Below are positions 54,011 through 64,000 of a stretch of DNA of 64,000 bases, piece by piece. The notes beneath the pieces are model-generated. The model was given only the letters and a program-made list of their open reading frames with translations, did not search any database and was not told the origin of the DNA. Where the stretch lies: the NCBI GenBank assembly GCA_023512835.1, contig CM042084.1:48469609-48533608 (forward strand). The letters are read 5' to 3'. This DNA is from Taxillus chinensis (Eukaryota > Streptophyta > Magnoliopsida > Santalales > Loranthaceae). The position numbers and the translations under genes are program-made. The stretch's first letter is position 1, and the number at the start of each line of letters is the position of its first letter.

Positions 54011-55250
54011 ACGGATCAGGATAATGAGCACGCATCTCGGTCTCACGCTCCCAGGTCTCTTCCTCCAGCCCTCGGTGTTGCCACAACACCGAACCAACGG
54101 AATAGTCTTACCTCGCACTGCCGCTTATCGACAATACGAATGGGTGTCTCGACAATGCAGACACATCCTCTCCAAGATCCAGGGTACCCCAATCTAGCAC
54201 GTGGGTGGGATCTGGATGATATTTCCGCAACCGGGATACATGGAAAACATTATGAACTCGCTCAAACGAGGTGGTAACGCCAACCTATAAGCAACAAGTC
54301 CAACTCTGCTCAAAATCTCGAACGGTCCAATGTACCAGGGGACAACTTGGACCCAGCCCCAAATCTCTTATGCCCTCTTCGTGGAGAAACACGAAGGAAT
54401 ACGTGGTCCCCCACAAAAACTCCAACGGTCGGCGTCGGCGATCCGCGATAACACTTACCGCTTCCGAATGTAAGAAGGCGTTGCCGAATCAGCCGAACTT
54501 TTGCCGTAGCCTCCTGGACCAATTGAGGTCCTAACAAAGCTGCCTCTCCAGCTCGCCCAACATAATGGAGACCGACACGGACGGCCATACAATGCCTCAA
54601 ACGGGGCCATCCCAATCGAAGACCAGAATCTGTTATTATAGGCAAACTCCACCAGGAGGAAGGTGGGAAGCCCATGATCCTCCAAAATCAAGTACACAAG
54701 CCCTCAACAAGTCTTCCAATGTTTGAATGGTCCTCTCGGACTGACCATCGATCTCAGGATGGAATGCGGTACTCAAATTAAGTCGGGTTCCCAATGCTTC
54801 CTCGGACCTCCCCAAAACCGGGATGTAAACCGCGCATCCCCTGTCTGAAACAATAGACAAGGGCACTCCGTGCAAGCGGACAATCTCATCAACATACAAC
54901 CGGCTTAACGTGCCGATAGAGTCGCGCTCTCGAATTGCCAAGAAATGGGCTGACTTAGTCAAGCGGTCCACTATGACCCAAATCATGTCCTTCCTCCCAG
55001 TGGTAGGAAGCCCTGTCACGAAGTCCATGGTAATATGCTCCCACTTCCACTCGGCCTACAGGTAAAGGTCGCAATTGACCCGGGTCGTTGGTGTTCCGCC
55101 TTCACTTGCCGACAGGTAAGGCACCTGGAAACAAACTCGCTACACTCCGTTTCAGTCCCGGCCACCGGAACGTGCGCGAACGGCATGATACATCTTAGTT
55201 CCTCCTGGATGTACAGCCAAACGGGAATGATGAAACTCCCTCAAGACATC
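54000..55250 (-). pseudogene. pol: Tekay-3 integrase and chromodomain remnant
   Basis: Minus-strand pieces: core 54636-55028 with MDFVTGLPTTGRKDMIWVIV, HPEIDGQSERTIQTLEDLLR (second Asp block reads IVSDRGCAVYI, altered after the Asp). C-terminal piece 54310-54675 with GPQLVQEATAKVRLIRQRL and VFVGDHVFLRVSPRRGHKRF. Chromodomain traces lie at 54000-54240. Many frameshifts. Confidence 0.78.
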
Positions 55251-55251
55251 C

Positions 55252-55683
55252 TCACGCAAGGGAGGTGGTACTATCGACGCCCCGAAATTTCAGCTCATGC
55301 TCAACTCCTTCGTCCAGCTCCTCCGACAGCTCCCCGACCTCTATCTGGGCCCGGATCACCTCACAGTCCACGTCGCCTAATCGTCCCTCACGGACACGCT
55401 GATACAACTCTGGTATCACGGTGAGAGGACACAGGATAGCTCCCTCATCGCTGAAAGCAGGTTGCACCAAGATCGCCAATTGCTCCATCATTTTCCATTC
55501 TCTCATGGAAACCTCGCCTTTCCCTTTCCTACTTGGCGCGTCGGCTACTAAATTTCCCTTCCCAGGCGTGTAGGAGAGTGTGAAGTCAAACATTTGCAGG
55601 TACTCGACCCACCTCCGTTGGCGCAAATTTAGGTCCCTCGGGTGAAGATATATCGTAGGCTTTTGTGGTCGTATATACCACAA
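55252..55683 (-). pseudogene. pol: Tekay-3 RNase H end and integrase zinc-domain lead
   Basis: 143 codons: [40 protein letters not shown], then REGRLGDVDCEVIRAQIEVG. VADALSR of the family reads VADAPSR here. Confidence 0.8.
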
Positions 55684-55699
55684 ACTTCTCTCCCAACAG

Positions 55700-56960
55700 G
55701 TAATGTCGCCAAGACTTCAGGGCAAAAATAACTGCTGCTAACTCCAGGTGTCGTGTGTTGGGTAGTTTTGCTCATGGGACTTCACTGTCACGAGCCATAT
55801 GCTATGACTTGGCGTTCTTGCATCGAACACACCCAGTCCAACGCGAGACGCATCACAATACACCTCGAATGGCACTCCCTCCTGGTAGGCTCAACACCTG
55901 GTGCAAGAGTCGCGAGTCTTCAACTCCTCGAATGCCTGCTGGCACTTGTCCGTCCACTCGAATTTGGCTCCCTTCCGTGTAAGAGCTGTCATGGGCGCCG
56001 CCAACCGAGAAAATCCTTCCACAAAACGCCGGTAATATCCCGCGGACCCAAGAAACTCCGGATCTCAAAAACATTTGTGGGCCTCTTCCAAGATGCTACG
56101 GACTCAATCTTGGTTGGGTCCACTCTAACTCCTTCGGCGGATACTACATGCCCAAGAAAATGCACCTCTCGCATCCGAAGTCACACTTGCTAAATTTAGC
56201 ATACAAGTGATGATCTCGTAGTACCTGGCAGCACCACGGCCAAGTGCTCCTCATGCTCGCTTGGGTTTTGGAGTACACAAGGATGTCGTCAATGAATACC
56301 ACCACGAAGGAATCCAAGTATGGGGCAAACACCTGATTCATTAGATGCATGAACACAAGAGGTGCGTTCGTGAGCCCAAAAGGCATCACTAGCCACTCAT
56401 AGTGTCCGTACCGCACCCGAACGCCGTCTTAGGGATGTCTTCGCTCCTGACCCTCAATTGATGATATCCCGAACGCAGATCGATTTTTTGAGAACCATCG
56501 TGCTCCACTCAACTGGTCGAATAAGTCATCAATCCGCGGCAAAGGGTACTTGTTCTTTACTGTTACTTGATTCACCCTCCGATAATCAATGCAAAGTCGC
56601 AACGAACCATCCGCCTTCTTAGAAACAAGACCGGTGCACCCCAAGGTGAGGTACTAGGACGGATAAAACCTTTATCTCCCGGTTCCTTTATCGCTCCAAG
56701 CTCCCGCAACTCAGCAGGTCCCATCCGGTATGCTACTTGTGAGATGGGTCCCACCCCTGGCAACAGGTTCAATCGTGAACTCGACACTTCGTGTGAGGCA
56801 ACTCCAACAACTCCCCAGGAAAGACATCCTGGAAATTCTCGACTACATCTGGCCACACCCTTTTCTCTAAGTTACCTTCCTCCTCAAAGGTTAGGGTGGC
56901 AAGCCTATGGGTAATATTGCCCCATAGCTCCCTCGTCGGTCCGGCTCTCCCAAAGATCCC
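55700..56960 (-). pseudogene. pol: Tekay-3 reverse transcriptase and RNase H start, fragmented
   Basis: Minus-strand pieces: [20 protein letters not shown] and [18 protein letters not shown] (56429-56644); [19 protein letters not shown] and [12 protein letters not shown] (56144-56416), with the catalytic motif intact; [20 protein letters not shown] (55989-56174). The entry block [13 protein letters not shown] is at 56572-56856. Confidence 0.82.
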
Positions 56961-57440
56961 TATCCCATTCACCCACTAGGGGTAAGGAAGATCCTGTGGG
57001 TGTAGTAAACGATACTCGTCGCCTATAACAGTCAATCTTAGCCTAGAAAGGCCATCAACCATCCATCCCCCGAATCAAACTAAAGGTCCTCATGGGCATT
57101 ACATACAAATCAAATGAGAGGTCAACCTCTCCTATCGTAAGCGCACACTCTCGACACATTTGGTGGATCAACTCCACTCCTCCCATTGGGGACTCGACCC
57201 TCGAGGTCTATCGGCCTCCACACAATCAAGTCCAAGGCTCTCCACCAAGGACTTAGCAATCAGGGAGCACGAAGCTCCGGTATCAAACAATGCAGCAACA
57301 ACGGTGCGGGATATTAAAATAGTACCTCGAACCACCGAAGGTCCAGCTCCACCTTCCTGGAGGGTGATGGTAATTCCTCCATTTCGCCTGGTGCTGAGGT
57401 AAGCGCGAACACCCCGCCTTGGCCTGCCCCACCACTAGCC
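56961..57440 (-). pseudogene. pol: Tekay-3 protease remnant
   Basis: On the minus strand near 57250-57330 the protease active-site region is recognisable by comparison with Tekay-2 ([21 protein letters not shown] reading, partly out of frame). No long frame survives. Call rests mainly on position and nucleotide similarity to 35064-35693. Confidence 0.6.
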
Positions 57441-58728
57441 TCACTTGCCTTCCCTTTTGCTCCCGCAGTCCACCGGGACGCCCCTCCGATCCTCCTTGTG
57501 GTTGCCTCTCCCCCCTGGCTGGCCTAGTGACTGGAAACACCGACCGGCCTGCCACGAATGTGCTGGCTTAGGGGCTGGGCCCCAAATTGGGTCCCACCGC
57601 TCCCTTGTGCTAAGCTTCCAGCTCCCTGGTCGCTCCCCTTGCCGAAACACACCTTGCTGATGTGTCCCACCTTCCCACGCCTATGACACGTCAAGTGCTG
57701 TTTGGGGCACTCACGTTTGACGTGCCCCCGACAGGCCACAACAGGTACACCCGCTTGGGAAGTTCCCAGCAACTCCTGTCCCTCCAAGGTAACGGGATCC
57801 GGGCGGAGCCATTGAAGCTTGGCCCCCATCCTTGGGAAAAGTCCCACTCCCGGGCTCAACCTTCGCCTCTTGGTATCACCGTGCTTGTCGCGCGCGCTTG
57901 GCCCCATCCGCTCCTGGTGAGCCTGTCTTCCCTCCTCTAATCCTCTCTCAACAATCTTGGCAGTGTCCACGACTTCAAGATAGGTCTTCGGCCGCAAGAT
58001 CTCCACCCTTTGCTTCAGGCAGGTTTGAGACCCATGGTAAACTTATGGGCCTTCAGGTCCTCCCTTGATATTGCTTCCGGAGCAAACCGACTCAGCCCTC
58101 GGAAATCTCGCTCATACTCGCCACCGAGCGCGATCCTCGTTTCAGGGCTGCCGAACTCCTCCCGCTTCGCCACCGCAATGACTCGGAAAGAACTCCTCAT
58201 GGAACACTGGAGGAACTCGTTCCAGGGCCATGGTCTCCATGTCCCGGCTTCCTGAGATGCTAAGCCACCATTCCAAGGCTTCCTCCTCCAACCGCCGGAT
58301 CGCTAGTCTCACTTTGTCTTCCTCCGAGGGTCGAAGAAAGGAGAACACATGCTCGATGCCGGCCCGGTGCTCTGCTCCTAGAGGTTCGGTTCCTCCCTTG
58401 AACCTTGGTGGATGTTCCTTTCGGAACCGTGTCAACACGTCTCCCTCTTCCCGCCTCACCGGCACTTCCCGCCACACGGAGGTTCGCCTCACGGGGTGGA
58501 GAGGGTGGCACCGCCTGTCGTGCCATCATCTCCTGACGCACCTCGTTTAGGATCTCTCCCCGAGGTCCTCACGCATGCTCGCACGTTCTCACTTAGGGCC
58601 GGACTTGGGCCATGATCCGCTCCAGGGGATCATCGCCCTCTACACGCTGTCCTCTTCCCTCTCCCAAGACGGGCGTAAGATTCATCTTCTACAAACTGAG
58701 TAGCTCGGGTTACTCTCCTAGGAGGCAT
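57441..58728 (-). pseudogene. gag: Tekay-3 Gag with zinc-knuckle remnants
   Basis: Start MPPRRVTRATQFVEDESY at 58728. Capsid block 58142-58492 (HPPRFKGGTEPLG, IEHVFSFLRPSEEDKVRLAI, EEEALEWWLSISGSRDME). C-terminal piece 57524-58006 has ILRPKTYLEVVDTAKIVERG and two knuckle-like blocks (CRGHVKRECPKQ, CHRRGKVGHISKVC). Frameshifted in several places. Confidence 0.8.
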
Positions 58729-59178
58729 CGTCTACATAATTTAAACCAAACTAGGATCAGCTTCCCTCAAGCTCTCCACACCCTCATCCCCATGGGCCAT
58801 GAGGTACTCAAGCAACATCTTACATTTAAACACACAGGAAAGTCACGAAGTACACAGCGGCTATTCATAGCAACAAGTCTCACGAGAAAATCACCGAATT
58901 TCCACGACAACAAGTTTCAAAGAACATAGCATGTCCAATCACAATACTCATACGAAATTAAACTAGTGCCCTAATGCCAACGCATGTATGCACCCTCAAC
59001 CCAAATGCAAGTGCCCTACTCCTTGGTCTAACTACCCCCGAGTACACCCCCAGAAAACCGAGATAGGACCACGTTGATCAGGCGTGTCCTATACGCCTCC
59101 TAAGAGTCTCGAAGCGGCCAGAGCCTCCCCCACTATCCTAGGTCCACTAGACCATGAACTATCGCTTTGATACCATAT
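58729..59178 (-). other. Tekay-3 leader and primer binding site
   Basis: Untranslated leader, no gene seen. The primer site (complement near GCTTTGATACCATAT, 59164-59178) is eroded relative to Tekay-2. Confidence 0.7.
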
Positions 59179-61014
59179 TGTCACGCCCCAATTTCCTTCC
59201 ACCTTTGGAAAAGGAGTAGTGACTGCCCATGCCCGCACCCGAAGGGACAAGGGGTGGTGCAAGCACCTTAAAAGGACCTCTAGCACGGTGCTGTCCCAAA
59301 CTCGCATAATCAGGCCAACATGCCAAGGGGCATGCTCCTGGCTCCCAAACCATGCACACAAACACAAATTGAATAACAACACCTCATTTTATTTCATTTC
59401 AAAGGCTAAATGTTTATTACAACCCAGTGGGGAAAAACCCCTATAAAGCCATAAATAAAACCAAACCAAAATCCAAACACATAAAACCAAAGTACAACAA
59501 GGAAATAATATAAAACTTTCAGCCTCGGGGGCCTAGCTCCTCGGCCTTCACCTACCGCTTCGCTAAACCCCGCAAAAGAATCGGTTATAGGAGGGGTGAG
59601 CAAACCACGGCTCAGTAGGGATCCAGTCTCCCGGACCCGTCCCATCGTACAACATGCATGATATGTGTATGCTTGTGCTCGTGTCGTGCCTAAGGCTAAA
59701 GCAGCAAACATCACCCAGTAAACACTCTTTACCCGAACCCGCACCGAAGGGCAGAGGACACCCCGCCACCACGGCGACATGACATACCACATTCAGGCGA
59801 ATGTTGCATGGACACCAATGCAACATTTTCCACCCGAGTCGATATGGTCAACCACCTCCTCGGGCGCCATATCTACCCTCAGGAATGGGTGTAGACTTAG
59901 CCCACCGTCGTGAGTGCTACACCGAGACTCAGGACCACGTCCTGGCCAAATCTCAAAGGGGTCCAACTATTGTGCCTGGCCCAAATCTCACTTTCGTCTC
60001 AAACGGACCAACAGAACAAGATAACATTACATCTCAACATGTAAGCTCAAAGACAGCATTTACACTTTATCTCGAAGGACTAACATGGTCAGATACAAGC
60101 CACACACATCAGCCTCATAGGCTTAAAATCAAATACAAATCAAGACACAGTACACACCAGTCCACAGGCATATCATTAAACACCCATATACCAGGTCCCA
60201 CGTGCATTATATTGAATACATGGCATGCAGGCCTCACAGACATTTCATCAAACACATAGTGTGCAGGCCTCACAGAACATTTCATCAAACACATAGTGGG
60301 CATAAACAAACCCAGGAAAATCCTCAGGCCAAATTAACATCGGAATCAACAAAACATGCCCTTGAAGGCCAACATCCATATAGGAGATCACACCTATATG
60401 GATTTACATATATATATAGGTGTATATCCTAAAACAGAGGGGAGTTAGGAAGAACATAAATCCCTACCTCAGGCTCTTGTCCTATCCTCTACGCTAGACA
60501 CCTTCCAACGACGCGAACCACCACGGCAACAGCCCGGAGATCCTCTCTCTCTCTCTCTCTCTCTGCGCCGGCAGAATGCAGCAAGGAAGAACACAAGAAC
60601 CCTAAATTCAAACTCAAGCCCTCCTTATATAGACACCACCCACATCAAAACGACGTAGTTTTGATTAAGTAAACCCAGGATCAAAACGACGTAGTTTTGA
60701 TCACACAAGTTAGCACCTTTCCGCACCCATATAGGCCAAAATACTCAATAATTTCAACATGGTCCTTTGGAGAAAGATCATTAGAATGTCAAAACCAAGG
60801 GAACCATGCAAAAATATGGCTGCACGCCAATTTGCACGTGAATTCCCAATTCACGTGCAACTCCAAATGGACTCCAAATGCTCTCAAACTTCACCCCTAG
60901 CCTCCTTGCATCATTTAGAAGACAATCACACTTGCACGTGAATTGGACCCATATCACGTGCACCTCACATACACGTCCGTTTGGCCTGAAACTGTGGTAG
61001 ATAGAGGACATCAT
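59179..61014 (-). repeat. Tekay-3 middle LTR, missing its U3 start
   Basis: Follows 51841-53791 from the GGGGCGTGACA end up to GATAGAGGACATCAT at about 61014, then lacks the last roughly 130 bp present in the other two LTRs. The next LTR starts two bases later. Confidence 0.87.
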
Positions 61015-61016
61015 AT

Positions 61017-62971
61017 TGTCACGCCCCAATTTCCTTCCACTGGAAAAGGAGTAAGGATCGCCCATGCCCGCACCCGGAAGGACAAGGGGTTGGTGCAAGC
61101 ACCTTAAAAGGACCTCTAGCACGGGTGCCGTCCCAAACCTGCATAATCAGGCCAACATGCCAAGGGGCATGCTCCTGCTCCCAAACCATGCACACAAACA
61201 CAAATTGAATAACAACACCTCATTTTATTTCATTTCAAAGGCTAAATGTTTATTACAACCCGATCGGGAAAAACCCCTATAAAGCCATAAATAAAACCAA
61301 ACCAAAATCCAAACACATAAAACCAAAGTACAACAAGGAAATAATATAAAACTTTCGGCCTCGGGGGCCTAGCTCCTCGGCCTTCACCTACCGCACCGCT
61401 AAACCCCTGCAAAAGAATCGGTTTATAGGAGGGGTGAGCAAACCACAACACGTTAGGGATCCGTCTCCCGCATCCGTCCCCATTGTACAACATGCATGAT
61501 ATGTGTATGCTTGTGCTCGTGTCGTGCCTAAGGCTAAAGCAGCAAACATCACCCAAGAACACTCTTTACCCGAACCCGCACCGAAGGGCGAGAGGACACC
61601 CCGCCACCACGGCGACATGACATACCACATTCAGGCGAATGTTGCATGGACACCAATGCAACATTTTCCACCCGAGTCAGATATGGTCAACCACCTCCTC
61701 GGGCGCCATATCTACCCTCGGGAATGGGTGTAGACTTAGCCCACCGTCGTGAGTGCTACACCGAGACTCAGGACCACGTCCTGGCCAAATCTCAAAGGGG
61801 TCCAAGTATTGTGCCTGGCCCAAATCTCGACTCGGTCTCAAACAGACCAACGAACAGCATAACATTACATCTCAACATGTAAGCTCAAGACAAAGATTTA
61901 CACTTTATCTCGGAAGGACTAACATGGTCGGATACAAGCCACACACATCAGCCTCACAGGCTTAAAATCAAATACAAATCAAGCACAAGACACACCGGTC
62001 GCACAGGCATATCATTAAACACCCATATACCAGGTCCCACGTGCATTATATTGAATACATGGCATGCAGGCCTCACAGACATTTCATCAAACACATAGTG
62101 TGCAGGCCTCACAGACATTTCATCAAACACATAGTGGGCATAAACAAACCCAGGAAAATCCTCAGGCCAAATTAACATCGGAATCAACAAAACATGCCAT
62201 GAAGGCCAACATCCATATAGGAGATCACACCTATATGGATTTACATATATATATAGGTGTATATCCTAAAACAGAGGGGAGTTAGGAAGAACATAAATCC
62301 CTACCTCAGGCTCTTGTCCTATCCTCTACGCTAGACACCTTCCAACGACGCGAACCACCACGGCAACAGCCCGGAGATCCTCTCTCTCTCTCTCTCTCTC
62401 GTCGCCAGTGCAGCAAGGAAGAACACAAGAACCCTAAATTCAAACTCAAGCCCTCCTTATATAGACACTACCCACATCAAAACGACGTAGTTTTGATTAA
62501 GTAAACCCAGGATCAAAACGACGTAGTTTTGATCACACAAGTTAGCACCTTTCCGCACCCATATAGGCCAAAATACTCGAATTTCAACATGGTCCTTTGG
62601 AGAAAGATCATTAGAATGTCAAAACCAAGGGAACCATGCAAAAATATGGCCGCACGCCAATTTGCACGTGAATTCCCAATTCACGTGCAACTCCAAATGG
62701 ACTCCAAATGCTCTCAAACTTCACCCCTAGCCTCCTTGCATCATTTGAAGACAATCACACTTGCACGTGAATTGGACCCATATCACGTGCACCTCACATA
62801 CACGTCCGTTTGGCCTGAAACTTCTGTGGTAGATAGAGGACATCATTCTAAGCATCTTTCCTTTTGCACGTGAATTCATTTGAGCCCATTCACTAGGTCA
62901 AAATCTAGAAAAACTCTACTCGAAGGCAAAGCGTGACTAATCGTGACTAACTTAAGGTACGGGTCCTTACA
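61017..62971 (-). repeat. Tekay-3 outer LTR (1955 bp)
   Basis: Complete LTR ending (plus strand) GGGTCCTTACA, followed by CAACC. Same palindromes and TATA box as the first LTR (62480-62535; 62660-62690). Confidence 0.9.
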
Positions 62972-64000
62972 CAACCGATATACAAGATCTACCTGATCCG
63001 CGAGCTTCAAATCATCAACTACTCACCACCACTTGCGCAGAACTATAGGTGGACTCGGAACCGCCCATCGGAACAAGTGATTGGTGATCCTACTATTGAA
63101 GTCTGAACTAGGGCCGCCACTTCAATCTATGCCTCTACTCGTGTTTTCTATCACAAATAGAGCCGAAGGTCGTGGAAGAAGCCCTTCAAGATTCAAATTG
63201 GATTGAAGCTATGCAAGAAGAGCTTAATCAGTTTAAGAGGAATGAAGTGTGGACATTAGTACCAAGGCCGAGATGTCAACAAGTCATAGGAGTTAAATGG
63301 GTGTTCCGGAATAAATTGGATACCGAGGAATAGTAATCCGGAACAAAGCCAGGCCTGGTAGCCAAAGGTTATTGTCAAGAAGAAGGCATTGATTATGACA
63401 AAACCTTCGCTCCAGTAGCTAGACTTGAGGCAATCCAAATGTTCTTGGCGTATGCATCATATGAAAACTTCAAGGTTTATCAAATGGACATTAAAAGTGC
63501 ATTTCTAAATGGAGACCTTCAAGAGGAGGTTTATGTTGAACAACCTCTGGGATTCATTGTACACAAGGCTGAGCATATGGTATATAAACTATGGAAAGCT
63601 TTGTACGGATTAAAGCAAGCTCCAAGGGCCTGGTACGACACACTGTCAGAATTCTTGCTCAAACATAATTTCAGAAAATGGAAGATAGACACCACTCTAT
63701 TTCTATGAAAGGAGAAAGGTAATTCCCTCATCGTACAAATCTATGTGGATGACATCATTTTCGGATCGTCCAATCCGAAGCTTTGTGAAGAATTTACAGA
63801 ATTTGTAGATATAATGTTTGCAAGTTGCATTTGCGCAAGATATTAGGCGAATCCCAAAGAGTCACACATGCTTCATGTGAAATGGATATTGCGATATTTA
63901 AAAGGGACAGTGAATCTGGGACTTTGGTACCCAAAGGAGTACAACTTCTCCTTATCCAGTTATTCAGATGCTGATTTTGCCGGGTGTCGCATCGACAGGA
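62972..64000 (+). pseudogene. pol: Sirevirus-B reverse transcriptase and RNase H start
   Basis: Resumes the pol linker, then WIEAMQEELNQFKRNEVWTL (about 63205-63262), [20 protein letters not shown] and [19 protein letters not shown] (63439-63708), and the catalytic IYVDDIIFGSSN at about 63741-63775. At about 63830 the sequence jumps from the end of the palm to the start of the copia RNase H region (WILRYLKGTVNLGLWYP, SYSDADFAGC), so roughly 300 bp are missing. Stops near 63331 and 63706. Confidence 0.85.

Larger units (their letters stand above)
51841..62971 (-). mobile_element. Tekay-3: minus-strand chromovirus with three LTRs
   Basis: LTR 51841-53791, internal region 53792-59178, truncated LTR 59179-61014, full LTR 61017-62971. 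Flanks are CAACT (51836-51840) and CAACC (62972-62976), a 4/5 match, as expected for an old or mutated target duplication. LTR ends read TGTCACGCCCC (plus strand) and GGTCCTTACA. Internal ORFs are heavily decayed. Confidence 0.87.
46585..64000 (+). mobile_element. Sirevirus-B (Ty1/copia), 5' LTR partial, runs off the window
   Basis: Partial LTR 46585-47814, primer site TGGTATCAGAGCAAGTTC at 47817-47834, Gag from 47876, protease near 50235, integrase 50482-51602, insertion of Tekay-3 (51841-62971), then reverse transcriptase 63150-63800 and the start of RNase H. Many stops. The LTR start is missing at the join with Sirevirus-C, which suggests the left-hand complex inserted into this LTR. Confidence 0.85.

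Overview
The window reads as repeat-rich nuclear DNA from a flowering plant. It contains no prokaryotic gene organisation, no rRNA or tRNA gene, and no ordinary host gene that I can support. Nearly every base belongs to LTR retrotransposons nested inside one another. The lineages are Ty3/gypsy chromoviruses of Tekay/Del type (LTRs TGTAATGACC or TGTAAGGACC ... GGGGCGTGACA, tRNA-iMet primer site, chromodomain after integrase), one Ty3/gypsy Athila element (tRNA-Asp-type primer site, protease with DLGAS), two Ty1/copia Sirevirus-type elements (tRNA-iMet primer site, coiled-coil Gag, repeated polypurine tracts) and one miniature TRIM-like element. I cannot name the species.

Layout. 1-74: edge of an outer Tekay element. 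75-7740: Tekay-1 (+), 3' LTR cut short. 7741-40521: right-hand part of a Sirevirus (+) whose 3' ORF encodes a degenerate Ulp1/SENP-like (C48) peptidase. Its 3' LTR (about 1.92 kb) was split by three insertions: a deleted Tekay (11293-13676, TSD TCGTA), a whole Athila (14185-27543, TSD CGGAG) and a minus-strand Tekay-2 plus a TRIM (28241-39888, TSD CCCAT). Tekay-2 itself carries a solo LTR (32425-34384, TSD GTAGT). 40522-46584: 5' half of a minus-strand Sirevirus of the same family (Gag, protease, integrase), whose uninterrupted LTR at 44605-46584 confirms how the split LTR rejoins. 46585-64000: another Sirevirus (+), running off the window, interrupted by minus-strand Tekay-3 with three LTRs (51841-62971).

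Coding capacity is mostly broken by frameshifts and stops. The longest clean reading frames are the Athila integrase (19931-21310), the Tekay-1 reverse transcriptase/RNase H (4486-5427) and the Tekay-1 integrase (5634-6578).

The most interesting signals: (1) two unrelated retrotransposon lineages, Sirevirus and Athila, each carry a C48 peptidase ORF between pol and the 3' LTR, in both cases after a coiled-coil/proline-rich region with a SUMO-interaction-like motif; (2) the Athila peptidase ORF is preceded by what looks like its own promoter, built from the same CACGTG palindromes used in LTR U3 regions; (3) a hairpin with constant loop AGGA and co-varying arms sits just upstream of the polypurine tract in both Tekay and Athila; (4) Tekay-1 and Athila LTRs share a U3 block of a few hundred bases, including the Athila LTR start. 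Single-base coordinates may be off by one in places.
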